Positions 11,951 to 24,518 of a stretch of DNA of 64,000 bases are shown in pieces. The position numbers were made by a program, and so were the translations under genes. Below the pieces are notes generated by a model that made no database searches, was not told the DNA's origin, and saw only the letters and a program-made list of their open reading frames with translations. How positions within the stretch are numbered: the stretch's first letter is position 1; the number at the start of each line of letters is the position of its first letter. The stretch comes from Dicaeum eximium (lineage: Eukaryota; Chordata; Aves; Passeriformes; Dicaeidae): the NCBI GenBank assembly GCA_013396995.1, contig VWZP01005262.1, forward strand, positions 965,863 to 1,029,862, given 5' to 3'.

Positions 11951-12631
11951 GCTTTATCTATCACTTACAATATTAATGCAATCACAAAATTAATTTCCCA
12001 GATTAAAACACTTGGTGTAGATGAGGATAAAAGACTTAGCAAAATATATCCCTTCTATGGAGAGCAAGGAGGACAAACCCTCAATCTGTCCCTACAAATT
12101 CCATGTTGAGTTCTCATCCCCCAGTTAGGTACACTCTGGGTGGAACCATGGCCAAAGTTTTCGTTCTTCATGGTCACATTGTATGGAATATGTAGGATGT
12201 CTATTTTGGTAGAAGTTGCACAAAGCATTCCTTGATATCAAGAGAAATAATAGAACTACACAGCTTTCACCTCACTTCATGCTCCTCTCTGATTGCATGG
12301 CACCACAAACCACTGATTTCTATCTGGTTTCAGTGTCTGTTCAGATCACCATGGGCCCTATCACGCTGGAGCTTTTATTTTTGTCCCAGTTTCATGCTCC
12401 TGACAGTAGGGCTGATCTTAACAATCTTTTCCAACTAAAAAGAAAATTATTGTAGGGCCCAAAGGACCCTATGCTGCAGTTACTGCCAGGGCTGACAGTG
12501 ATGCAGTACTTTGCATCTTTTCAATTCATGGGACAATCAGTCAAGTCCTCCCACATGCGCAGCTCTGCTTTTGTATTTTATGGACTGTTCCCCTATCCCT
12601 CTCTTCTTCAAAACTCGATGAAGAGTATTTC
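11951..12631. other. Unassigned sequence between LTR and CR1
   Basis: No gene is seen. The stretch may be old retroviral or CR1-derived DNA, given its neighbours, but no diagnostic landmark is recognisable. Open frames of 60-80 codons are present without motifs. Confidence 0.45.
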
Positions 12632-13190
12632 ATTTTGTCATCTAGGCCATCGATAAGGACGCTAAACAGAACAGGTTCCAGGATAGACCCAAAGGGCTCT
12701 GCTTTCAACCTGAACAAGGACTCTTGTCAATAACATCTATATTGATTAAGCCAATTTTTCACCTAGATGGTAGGCCAACTACCTATATTTTAACACGCCA
12801 TGCTGCTTACAAGGATTCTACAGGAGACTTGATCAAAACACCTGCAAAAGTCAAGATAGATCTCCTACAAGGTAGAAAATAGCTCCCTCTCATCCACTTA
12901 CATGACTTATTCCAGAGAAATTCACTCTGACCATTTACAGAAGCCTTCTTTTCATGCATCCAGAAATGGCTTCCAAGATGACTTAGTCTATAATTTTCCC
13001 AGGCACAAGAGTGAAACTGTCCAACCTGTAGATCCCTGGAATGTTTCTCTTGAAGGTTTTCAAAGGAAAATGCTACATTTTCCTTTCTCCAACCATAAAA
13101 GATTTCATAAGTTTGTCAAAGATGGCAAAAAGCAGCAAGTTCTCTTAGCATTCTCAGATGCATCATGTTTGGTCTACTCTTGTATAAGGT
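12632..13190 (-). mobile_element. CR1 LINE reverse-transcriptase fragment, antisense
   Basis: On the plus strand the reversed CR1 core is visible: 'atctaggccatcgataagga' with 'gctaaacagaacaggttcca' near 12640-12680, a decayed Lys/Asp-rich region, 'aacctgtagatccctgga' near 13023, and 'gcattctcagatgcatcatg' near 13150. It corresponds to the central reverse-transcriptase domain. It is heavily diverged and truncated at both ends. Confidence 0.75.
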
Positions 13191-13299
13191 AAGGTTTATT
13201 GAAAGTTCCTTCACTTGAATCATAGTCTGTCCTTACTTCCAGCTTTTATATAGACCTTTCTGCAATCTCAATCATAAATTCTCTGTTTAGCCACACCAG

Positions 13300-14286
13300 T
13301 CTCTTGGTCGGCAGCAGAAGCATGATGAGCAATTCTCCAACGCAGTGCCTAGACAAGATCAACCTCTCAGCACTTCAGGGTCTTGCAAAAATCTCTGAAT
13401 TAGTGTACTTTGTTGCCAATGGTACCTACAAGCAGCAGTTTTTTCTTCTAGTCAGAGAAGAGGAGGAAGTGAGAACATGTGAGGGAAAATAACATGGCAG
13501 CACCAAGGTCAGGGGAAAAGAAAGAGGGGAAGAAGGTGCTTCAAGTGTTGGGGCCAAGATTCCTTTGCAGGCTGTGATGAGAGCTATGGTGAAACAAAGT
13601 GTCCCCCTGTAATGCATGAAGTCCATGGCGGATGCAGAAATCCACTTGCAAGCCTGTGGGCAAAGCGCTAATGCCAGAGCAGGTAGATGCCAGAGAAAGT
13701 TGTGAACCAGTGGGAGACCTGAATAAAGAGAGAGGGCCCCTGCTTCCAAAGATGGAGAAAGAGAGAGAGGGCCCTTGCTTCAAAACTAGAGTAGCCTATN
13801 CAAAACTAGAGTAGCCTATCTTTAAAAGACTACATCCCCTGAGCAAGTGACCCATACAATTCTGGGAAGACTGTTTGCCTGTGGGAGGGACCTCACAGCA
13901 TAGCAGGAATAAGACTCCTCTCCCTGAGCAAACAGAAAAAATCTCAGGTGAGAAAAATCTGAAACTGACAAAAATCCCCACGCCCTGTCTCCCTACGCAA
14001 TCAGTGGGAAACAGGGAGGAGCTGAGGGCAAAAAAAGGTGTTTTAAAGTCTTACTTTACATTTCATTATCCTCCTCTGACTCTGTTAACAACAAATTTAC
14101 TTTATACTTTTAAATTTGAACCTGTTTTGTTCTTAGAGTACTTTTTTTTTTCCCACTCTTTATCTCAACTCATGAGCCCTTTGTTTTGTTTTCTTTTTTC
14201 CCTCTCCTCTACACAACTCTAGCTAGAGAGAGCAGGTAAACTACTTTCATGAATGCCTGGCATTTTGCCAGCGTCAAACCACAACA
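13300..14286 (+). mobile_element. Endogenous retroviral LTR (avian ERVL-like), sense
   Basis: The element has 'agcaccaaggtcaggggaaa' near 13499, followed by short decayed repeats around 'gcaagcctgtgggcaaag' and 'gccagagcaggtagatgcc'. This organisation is shared with the LTR at 34733-35830. The U5-like end includes 'tctttatctcaactcatgag' near 14157 and 'cattttgccagcgtcaaac' near 14261, ending in CA at 14286. The 5' boundary is estimated; no convincing target duplication is seen. A single N with a duplicated flank sits inside it at 13800, so its length is uncertain. No primer-binding site follows the 3' end, so it is a solo or 3' LTR. Confidence 0.7.
13781..13819. repeat. 19-bp exact duplication flanking a single N
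   Basis: The 19 bases 'caaaactagagtagcctat' occur at 13781-13799 and again at 13801-13819, separated only by N at 13800. This looks like two contig ends that overlap but were joined with an N instead of merged. Confidence 0.95.
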
Positions 14287-15865
14287 AACTTTCATCAGTT
14301 TCTCACAGAAAAGGACAAATACCTTACTCTTAAGTTTTCCTTTAGCATATTCACAAGTGTCCCAAACTTCTCATTCATATCTCATTGCATTTAATTGCAA
14401 GATGTCCTTTATCTCATTTACTTTTTTTGCAGTAAACCACATCCTTACCCAGCCTTTTCCTTTGGCCCAGTCTTCCTTGGGCATGTTTTTGTTGCTCCAG
14501 GAATTCCATGTCTTCTCACAGGATTCATATTCTAAAGTCTCCTCTTAGTTGCAGACTTGCAGTCTCTCACAAAAGCTGAGCTTCTCTCAGGCTCAGAAAT
14601 ACTTCATACCATTTTTTCACTGTTAACAACTAAAATCTTGTATTCTCCGGTGCAATCTTTTCAAAGCCTTTCTCACTTTCACACCTCAATTTCCAAATTT
14701 AATTAACTTAAACCCTAACTGAACCCTAATTCTAAATTTCCACAAGATTCTAGACACATTTAAATTATTTATTCTTTTTCAGTGAGAAATCTAAAAATTG
14801 TTTATCTAGATTTCTTCTCTTTTTGCTTCAACTAGGCATTTATTATCAGTCCAAGAAATTAGGTCACTTTATTGCCGAGATGTCCAACATCAAATTTGTC
14901 AATTTTTTTTTAAACTCTTTTTCTGTGATTTTCTTATTGCACAGTCACAATTTCTAGTATATTAAACCTTAAACTGAGCTTAGTGGCAGTGCTAAATTTT
15001 CACTAAACTTTCAGTATTCTGAACTCATTTTTGGTCTTGTCTGAAATTTGTCAAACTTCCTTTTTGTGTAGGTTCTGGTTTATATATGTGAATGTGAATT
15101 CTTGGTTTAGGCTGAACTTCTTAACTCCCTAGATGATTCTATTCCTCAGTTTATCTTTGAAAAAACTCAGTAATCATGGTTCTAAATACACCTTGGGATT
15201 GTCTACCAGTATGGTCTCAACGTATTACCAGAGCTTCAGTATATCTAATTCGTAGTCCTTACCATATCCCTAGACAAAATGACAATCAAATAGCATTCCT
15301 AATGTGGAAAGAGGAGAACTGAACTCTCAGTGTTCTAAATCCTGGAGTCCACTTCTTAAAAGATGATTTTTAGTGTAAAAAACTTCTAAATACTAAAGGT
15401 AAATCATAGGCCTTGGTTTCAGTCAACCTCACTAATACCATCTTGGACATTATTCATCTTACTCTGACAAGGAGTTTCTTTCTGTAATCTGCTTTCTTAC
15501 ATCATTTTGCTGTCAGTTCACACCTTCCACTTTATTAAACCCTAATTCCAACCATAGGTTTCCACTAGCTCCAGTGGTGTTCTCCAAGGTCATTGTCAAT
15601 TTTCACTGCTAAGAAAGCCGACAGCTAGTTTTCTAAATTTAATTAAGACCTGTTTAAAGATAACTTTGGAATCAACTTTCAAACAATTCTCGTTATTATT
15701 ATTATTATTATTATTATGTAGTTTACTAATTTCTATTTTCATGCTACCTTCTGAAAAGACGCACCTGGGTCTGTCCCTAGGTAGGTTAAATTTGCTGTCT
15801 TAGAGTAACTTCATGTCTCATATCACAGGGTACTTTTACATCCTAACAGATAGGATGATTGCTCA
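14287..15865. other. Unique pyrimidine-rich then AT-rich DNA, no gene seen
   Basis: The first kilobase after the LTR is strikingly rich in pyrimidines on the plus strand but shows no retroviral primer-binding site or gag-like frame. A 99-codon frame (14249-14548) starts within the LTR tail and has no motif. A trinucleotide array lies at 15693-15717. Confidence 0.55.
15693..15717. repeat. (ATT)n microsatellite
   Basis: Eight perfect TTA units followed by a single T. It is short but pure, so it may be polymorphic. Confidence 0.95.
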
Positions 15866-16526
15866 GTCCCTACACTGAATGTGAGTCAGCAGTGCCCTGG
15901 CAGCCAGGAGGTCCAAGCTTGTCCTGGGGAGCATCAGGCACAGCATGGCCAGCTGGGCAAGGGAGGGGATTGTCCAGATCTTCTCTGAGCTGGGGCAGCC
16001 TCACCTCGAGGGCTGGGGGCAGTTCTGGGTGCCACAGTACAAAAAAGATATTAAACTATCTGAGATCATCCAAACGAGGGGGGAAAAAAAGATGGTGAAG
16101 GCCCTTGAGGGGAAGCCCTATGAGCAGTGGCTAAAGGTCTCTTGGTCTGTTCAGCCTGGAGAAGAGGAGACTGAGGGGAGATCTCATCGCAGTTACAGCG
16201 TCCTCATGAGGGGAAGGGGAGGGGCAGAGCAGGCACTGATCTCTGCTCCCTGGGGACAGTGACAGGACCTGAGGGAATGGCCTGAATCTGTGTCAGGGGA
16301 GGTTAAGGCTGTACATCAGGAAAAGGCTTTTCAGCCACAGGGTGTTTGGGCACTAGAACAGGCTCCCCTCAGCAGTGGCCACAGCACCAGCCTGATGGAG
16401 TTCAAGAAGCATTTGGACAATGTTCTGGGGCAGCTGGTATGACTCTTTGGGTTGCTCTGTGCAGGGCCAAGAACTGGACTTGATGATTCTTGTGAGTACA
16501 TTCCAACTCAGCATGATTCCATGACT
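15866..16526 (+). mobile_element. CR1 LINE, 5'-truncated, with intact 3' end
   Basis: The sense CR1 runs from a decayed 'tgaatgtgagtcagcagtgc' block, through 'gttctgggtgccacagtac' near 16021 and 'ctgttcagcctggagaagag' near 16147, to the 3' terminus 'aactggacttgatgattctt' and 'catgattccatgact'. It is GC-richer than its surroundings and better preserved than most other CR1 pieces here, but the reading frame is broken. The 79- and 105-codon frames in it are remnants of the element. Confidence 0.92.
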
Positions 16527-18711
16527 GCATGTATCCTAGAGCACAGATTTGAAATAGCATTAATAAAATCCTATGAAATTCCTAATTTTTTCACTGAAAA
16601 CCTAGTTGCCACTGCCTGAAGACATTATTTATTTATTTACTTAATTATTTATTTTAATCTACCAGGTCTGTACTTAATCAAATCTAGGAATCACTGCAAA
16701 TTCAGGAGAGGAAACCTTCCCAGACAGACAGAAAGAGGAAACTGCCTGATCAGCACTTTTAGGACTAAACTCTCACGTAAGCTTTCTAGTTCATAAACTC
16801 TCACAGCTGCAAGACCTAAATGCTCTTACACTATCCATAGCTCCAAGAGAGCAGCCAATAATGAATGCATAAAAAGGCTAAAACTATCATTTGATCAAAC
16901 TGTTGTCTTGAATTTCAGCACCAAATGTAGTGCAGAAACCACTGCAGCTCAAGCTCTAAATTAATGCAGGTGGCTTATTAAAAGAACAGAATAATAAGTC
17001 AGTCTGTTACCAGAATTCTGTGCATTTTGTTCCTACACCAGCAACAAGTCTACAGCTTTTTGTGAATGGTTTAGAATTGCCTAGAGATGACAGAAGTAAA
17101 AAACGGAAACAGACACATAGATTTTAAAATAGAAATAATAGGTTTCTGACTATAAAATTCATACTTTAGGATTCTGCAACCCCTTCCAGCTTATTCTTTT
17201 CTCAAATGAGCTGTGGAATAGCTAAACCCAACCTTCATTAACACAGAGATCACCATATGTGGCTTCAGTGTCCTTGAAAGTGAGTGAGAAGTACAACATG
17301 AAGTTGGAAGTACAACATTTCAGCATTAGAAATACAGTTTGCACTTATATTTTATTTCTTTTTGAGTCTTTCAGTACGAAGGTGAGAAATCATTTAGATT
17401 TAGGTTTATGATTCCATATTTTTATCTTGAGCTACCCTATCTTACTCTCTTCAGTTTCCCATTCTATGGATTAAAACCATTAGGTTTTAAGGCAATCTAA
17501 GAGTCAGAATTAAGGCTTAAAAGAAAATATGCAGTATATTTCACCAATGAATTCTAAAATTTACGAAGACCATAATAAGTAGTTATTTTAAACTATTTTC
17601 AAACTAATTACTTTCCATAATTTAACACATGAGCATTCAAAAAAAAAAATAATTATTTAATACATCTACCTAGTTTTCAAATCAATTATTTATTACAATC
17701 TGTTCTTCCATCTCCATTTGACCTTCAGTTTGCAAGAATCAGTATTCCTGTATCACTGTGATATTACTTCAATTATCTGTATGCATTCAAAAGGCATAAT
17801 TATATGCCTTATAAGCATACTCATTATATACATATAAGCATAAGTATGCAAAAGGCACACTCTTATATGACTGCAAAGAGTATGAAGTCATCACATCAAT
17901 GATTGCATTTAATTTTCATATCTATCCATGCTGCTAAGCAATATTTTGGAAAAAACAAATTTTAAATTTCAAGAGACAAAATTACTACACAGCACACAAC
18001 TGTGTAGTTGAGCTACACAAAGAGCTCTGACATCCCAGTGACAAAAAGGGAGTTAATATAGATTATAAGAAAATTCAATATATTACTCAGGTCACATTTG
18101 AGATGGCATAGGAATGGTTAGACTTGTCCCATAAAACATCACAAGATTTAAGTTAGTTTAAGTTTTCCTTTGTAGATTGCCAAATTTTCTATTTCTATAC
18201 GATCTGTTGTGACATGGGGGTTGTTGGGGCTTTTTGTTTACATTTACTTATCTGCCTTTCTACAAATTTTTGGTATTTGCAAGTCCTCAAACAAACACAG
18301 ATGGTACTATGAACCACCTGAATAGAGAGATAGGAAACTTAACTCCATGGGTTGGTGAAAGAAGAAATGGCAGAAGGGAATAAGAAGGTTTCTGAACCAC
18401 AAAAAGCAGTCACACTTGAAAGTCAAGGAAATCAAATATTTCATCATGTTGTATTCTATATAAAAGGCAGATCTGAATACGTAGTAACCCTGCACTCAAA
18501 CTTCTGTTCAGTGGGAAAAGGAAAAAGGATGGGGATAGTTTTCTGACTGTAAGCCATATTGCATTGAAATTCTGAGACAAGTTCTATGGTGAGCTAAGAA
18601 ATAACACACAATGAATTCCATGTATTCTATTTTATGAAGAAAGGGCTAGAATGTGTTCTTACAGTGAATAGTGGTTTTACTTAATTTCTTTCTTTTTTCT
18701 TACTCTGCAGG
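16527..18711. other. Unique AT-rich DNA, no gene seen
   Basis: No recognised repeat or gene. Features of small note are a TTTA-rich patch (16625-16660), a 9-bp perfect inverted repeat with a 7-base loop (17984-18008), and a pyrimidine tract just before 18710 ending in a splice-acceptor-like 'tactctgcag'. Confidence 0.55.
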
Positions 18712-19012
18712 ATGGAAATATCTTTTATCTTCATCAAGCAAAAAATATGGAAACTTCCTTTGAATACTGATATTGCAAACCTGGAACAAATCCAAGCATG
18801 GTTAATTGTCTGTACTACACTTTAAAGTGTGCAATTGTGAAATTAAGTTGTAGTGTCTGAAGCCTATGCCAAGCTAGCTTATTGGCTTTCTTGCATGCAG
18901 AATCTCTATCAAGGAAAGAATCAGTTGATATGAAACAGGAAAGAGATCTCTAAAAGTTATTCGCTACTTCCCTATTATGTATCTGAACTTCTGTAAAATT
19001 GTTAAAAATAAA
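18712..19012 (+). other. Possible terminal exon of an unannotated transcript
   Basis: A strong 3' splice-site look-alike (long pyrimidine tract, then 'cttactctgcag', ending at 18710) is followed at 18712 by an ATG opening a 37-codon frame that stops at a TAA near 18824. The segment ends with the polyadenylation signal AATAAA (19007-19012) and a T/GT-rich downstream element. Acceptor, about 300 bp of sequence, poly(A) signal and T/GT-rich element are in the order expected of a last exon, perhaps of a long noncoding RNA. The peptide resembles nothing I know. Each signal is common by chance in AT-rich DNA, so the call is weak. Confidence 0.2.
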
Positions 19013-20061
19013 CCTTTATTTTTCTTTAATGTGCTGCTGGGGCAACTCCTGTGATGATGTACAGAATTCTTCCTTTCTGTTTCTGCCAGTCAGCCAAGCT
19101 CCTCTTGTCTGTATCTTAGTGATCTGCTGCTGTGAACAGGAAAGGCAGCTTCCAGTCTCAGTGAAATTTTAGAGAGAAGCTTAGGGCCTTTTCATAACAA
19201 ACAGCTCCTTACAGGGGACTTGAAATTGAGTTATCATCAATTTTAATTTTTTTTATGCTTTGTGCTGTTCTGCTTTTAAAAGTTTTTTCCTGCTTTCCCT
19301 TTGGCTCAGTCAGCTCCCTTTAAAATTCATTACAGAGAACAAAAGAGTGAAACTAAGCATAACTATGCTAAATCATCCCACCAGTAGAACATTCAGAGAT
19401 GAATTGGTCTCAATTAGTGCCTTGCACATTTCTGTACTGCCCAAGTGCTCTCGTCCTTTCTTTTCTTTCTGAGGAGAAGTGGAAAAAAACACATCAGAGA
19501 GTACTATCACTAGCAATAATTGTTACTACTAATGCAAGCCATTTTCATTAAGTATTCAGCTTTGGCAGAACATGGCTCTACTAATCTCATATTCCAAAAT
19601 AATAGAACTCAGAAGTAATTAAAAACGCATATTTATTTTTAGTCCCATTATTCCCATTAATCACTGTAGTTAAAGCAAAAAAAATCTCAACCAGGAATAG
19701 GAAAGGACCAGATCAGAGAATATTTAAAACATTCAGATACTTTGAAATAGCTTCAAGAAGATAAGTATAACCTTAGAATACTAAAAACGGTCTATTAAAC
19801 TGATAGAATCACTAGAGAGTCACTCTGAGATCTCCTAGGGAATGAATGAGAATGGAAGAAAAAAGCAAATATGCTGTCTTTCTTTAAAAGGAAACAGAAC
19901 TTAGATAATTAACTTAATTGGAATACCTGTATACATTTGAGAGTAAATTAGCTATTAGTAGGCAAATGAAACAACCAACACTATGAGTTACAGCAGAAGG
20001 AGATTTAATTACCAAAAAAAAAGCCATATGAAGGTAGTTTTCTTACACAACAAAAGAGAAA
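19013..20061. other. Unique AT-rich DNA, no gene seen
   Basis: No repeat, RNA-gene or coding signature recognised up to the CR1 starting near 20062. Confidence 0.6.
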
Positions 20062-20436
20062 GTTGGTAGGTTTAGCCTAGAGAAAAGAAAACTCAGAAGG
20101 ATCTTAGACATGTATATAAGAACCTCATGAGAGTGGTGACAGACTCTTCTCTGTGATGCCCTCTGGCATGACAAGAGGCAACTTGCACAAGTTGAAATAT
20201 AACTGAAACATATGAAATTCTGCTTAAGCAGGAGAAGACAAATTTTTACTGTACAGGTGGTTAAACACTAGCACAAGCTGCCCAGAAAAGTTGTGAAGCT
20301 TCTGTCCTTGGACGCAACCAATCTCATCTGAGCATGACCCTGCACAATCTGCTGGCCTTGCTCTGAGCAAAGGTGGGACTGACCTATCTCCACAGGCACT
20401 GGCCCATTTCTACCATGCTGTGGTCCTGTGTCCTGA
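20062..20436 (+). mobile_element. CR1 LINE 3' fragment
   Basis: Sense CR1 landmarks in order: 'ggtaggtttagcctagagaa' near 20066, 'gacagactcttctctgtgat' near 20138, 'tgacaagaggcaacttgcac' near 20169, 'cacaagctgcccagaaaag' near 20272, and a decayed 'gaccctgcacaatctgctgg' near 20335. The 3' terminus is partly lost. The copy is diverged and noncoding. Confidence 0.85.
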
Positions 20437-23400
20437 TAGGATAAGTTTTATGAATTTTAATAAGATTTCTGAGTCTTACTTCATTTTCATAAAGCAAATT
20501 AAAGAAGAATAACATAATAAAAATTATGAAAAATCTTCCAACACGAGCACAGATTCAGTATTTCCAGAACTAGCAAAAAGTCACTAAGATTTCACTGAAT
20601 CAATAGACAGATTTATTTAATGGGATTCTGTGGAGGCTTGGTTCAGGCCCATATCAGCTTCTTATATCACCAATTAACTGAATATGAGACCAACAGATGC
20701 TTTTATTACATACTAAAACATACTGATATAGAAGGTAAATATATTTGTATGTAATGTATTCTATATACAAATAATTACATTCTGTATTCGAAAGAACAAT
20801 AAGCACGGCTAAAAGATTAGGATTTCTCTCCAACATCTCAAAAGATGTTGCCAGCTTAGAGAACAACAGCTTAGAGAAACCAAAGATTCAATTCATTATA
20901 TTTAGTCCCTTAGAGAAGACCAAACTGATTGGTAAGCAATTCTTCAGAAGATAAACTAATAAAATATATATGACTGTAATATGAACTCCAGTTAACAGAC
21001 CTGCTCTCAGGTAATGTAAATATTAAGTGGGAATGTATAAATAGGAGGACAGAATGTAAGATAAATTAATTAACTCTTCCACTCTGTTCCAAATTGGTAG
21101 CACTTAACCTAAAGCATTACAGTCATTGATTTTGAAGGAAAAAAAACCTTTTCCCCTTTAATTTCCATGACACCTTGATTAACAGGGTCACCATGATTAT
21201 TTGCTTTTCTCTGCAATGCAAATACAAAAAGTATGAACTCACCAGCAAGGAATTAGTATTCAAGCAATTCCTTCCCAGAATCTACAGTGATGAAAATGTA
21301 AGCCATCTAATATTGTCTCAAATGTCCATGTTTTGAGCCTCCACAAGAATAATGGCTTCTGTTTAACAAGACGTATGTCATTGCTCTTTGAATGATGCTA
21401 CATGAATAGGACATCAGGGACTTTATCTTCAATAATAATTTATTCCTTATATGTTTTGCATGAAAACATGGTAAATTTCATGGGAAGAAAAGACAAAAAG
21501 TGCTTTCTGGAATGTAGGAAAATATAGACATTCTAATTGAAAGGAAAAAGTAAATATATTTTTTAAAGGAATATATAATTCACTGAAATGGTTTTTTTTT
21601 AGGGTTTTTTTACGCCACTGACAGCATTGTTCAACTGCTAGTAACAGTGGGAAAATTGAATCTTTTTGCACATTTTGGCTCAGTCATCCCAATCTAAGCT
21701 AAGAAATCAACAGCCTCTGATCACATATTGAAGCATTGAAAATTTCTGATCGTTTAAAATTTACTACACCTCTTTTCCAAGAACAGTTACAGGAAATAAT
21801 AAGCTAGAAAACCCTAACTGGAGCTTACCCAATTGATTGGTATTTCCCATGCAGATATTTATCTAGACTACTTTAAAATTAGGCAAACCCTTTCCTTGAA
21901 CAAATTATGCTTGCTGCTCTTTATGACTCACCCTGAAACCCAACACTCAAAAAGCTAAATCGAAGACTTTTTAAATGTGACATCCAAAAACCCAGCAAAC
22001 CAACCAGACAACTAACAAGCCCCCCAGAAAATGAAACTAAACACCACAACTTGCTCTGCATTTTTTCTCTATTCTCACTTTTTAAAGCATTGTCACGTAT
22101 TAATTGAATTGCAAGGCTATAGGATTCTTGTAAAGAATAATTTACATATAAAATATGGTAATATAGTTTAGTCTCACAGATAAGTAAAGAAAGGATTGCT
22201 TTCCTCTTTTTTTCTTCTCTGAAGTCTTACTAGTGGGAATTTAAAATCCGCTGATGCACTGTCAATAGGAATTAGAAATATCTAATAAAATGGTCTTTGT
22301 GAGTACAGACCAGCTGCTGGAGCTCTGTAATATAATCAGAATCAGCAAGGATGTGGAATAAAGCAGCTGTGCCTTTCAGTTGTTTTACTCAGCTATTGCT
22401 GTTAACATCTATAACAGAGGAAACAAGCACAGGCACCATTTGAATTTTTGCAACACAACTATTTGCTTGATTTTCTCTTCCCTTTCTCTGAAACTGCTCC
22501 ATGTGTCTCCTGGAAAGATGGGGGTAGGGCATGTTCCATTTTGTTGATTTTGTTGCTTCTATTCTACACTTATCTTTCTTTCCTGATTCACAGAAATGGA
22601 GGACACATCAATCCTTTTCTTCCATGTAGTAAGGGAAAACAGACTGATTTGTAAAATTCAATCAGTCTGTGTGCATTTCTACACTGCACAGGGAGCAGTT
22701 TTGGATCCCAGAAGGCACAGTTCCATCTAAAAGTTGAAATGAGTTGCCAGAAAAAGGAAGAATATTGTGATGTTTTTAACCTAAAAATCCAATCTACAGC
22801 TAAAGAACTAGAAACAAATGTTCTATAAACAATAACAGGAAATTTGTACTTGAGAAAAAAATCTGAAGGGCCTCTTTGTAAGGACACTAATCATTCCTAG
22901 TGATAAAAAGAGCCATCTGAGAACAAGCACTGGAAAGGCTGTCCATGCAATGATTCTGAATGCTAATGAGCATCACTTTACATAGAGGACAGTGCTGAAC
23001 TTGAGAAATGAAGCAAATGATTCCTCTCCATTGCTGCTGACAAATATTTCAGCCATAAGACCTGATTAAGTACTAATTGCTGCCTGGCAGTGAATGCTTT
23101 CTGTGGAATCTTGAAATGAAAATGAGGATGTGTAACCAACCAAGAAATTCACTAGCTTGGCAATGACCTGTTCAGAGAATCTGATGGACATTTAGTGATA
23201 CATTCAACTGTTTTCATGCTGCAGTATATTTTTTTGTTCTTGTCATCTTAAAGAAAATATTCTGTAACAGAAAACCCATTCTCCATTTGCTTAGAATTTT
23301 CATTGAGTAAATTACTTTTTAATTTAGCTTATTATTTTAATGCATATTTTGACATATGCAGTATGATAAGAGCCAATATGGTTTGAATAAAAAATACTAA

Positions 23401-24518
23401 TAAAGTACTTTTTGAAGATGAACTTATTAAAAATGCCATCAGACAAGTGGACCCAAATAACATTTAATCTCAAAATATGAGACCTTTAATGAGTAGGTTG
23501 AATTACCTGCTGTAGATAATTCATCTGACAAGTGCAGTTCAGTTCTTTGTTCATAAATCATTCATGAATCCACCCCAATTATATATACATAAGTTGGGAA
23601 AGATTCATGAGTGATTATAAATAGATGTTAACCATCCATGGGCATATCCCAAACAGATTATGCAAACAAATTTTGGCTGCTGAGTCGTTTACATAATGGT
23701 GCCTCCATCTGTTCCAGGCATTTCAGTTGGTTACATGGAACATGGGGCTATTGTTTCTGCTTTCCCACAAGAGGACAAGAAACCAATGCAAGCCTATAAA
23801 ATAACAGAGAGAACAGCAAATATTTTAGTTCATTGCAAAATAATCTGCTTCCACCCACCCACTTTAACGTAAGAAAGTGTAGTTCTTTGAACATTTCAGT
23901 GTACACTCCTAAAATTAACAAAGAAAATATATCTTTATCTAAACATTGTGGAAGCATGAGAATTCTTATGTAGAGAGTTATAAAAATCTGAACCTTTCTA
24001 CAACAAAAATAGGTGTATAAACTGTCCAAACCAATAAACTGCTATGCAGTTAATTTTCATGTTTTTCTTTTCAGCCTTCATAAGAGCTCCAAATTTCTGT
24101 GCCTGGTCATCCCTTTCCTTATATCTGTGAATAAAAATATTTCATGACACTCTGCTATGTGGCATTTGGTTAAAATCCTGCCTTTCAGCCTTGGGGAAAA
24201 AAATACATAGCAAAATGCAGATGGCTAAAGCAGATAAATATTTTTTAAATTTCTAATGAGCACGTATAGACAAGTGGATTTCTTACTTCTCTGAAGTATA
24301 TTTTTCATTGGATCCTAAAATTTCAATGTTAATCTGTTTCCATTTGTAATTTCTATTTTAAGCGCTTCTGAAACTAAAATGCCTTGCCAGGAAAGACCTG
24401 TGTATGTTGAACTGGTGTGACAATATTTTTGCTCAGCCGTGACACTGGTTTCCTAACTAAAATTTGAGCCTTCATTGAAAAGCAAGTCAGTCCTATTTCC
24501 TGGAAAGCAAAGACAAGA

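Noticed and set aside
14706..14733. Telomere-like 'aaaccctaactgaaccctaa'
   Set aside because: Only two imperfect units; the same is true of 'ggttagggttt' near 60820. Too short for an interstitial telomeric array.
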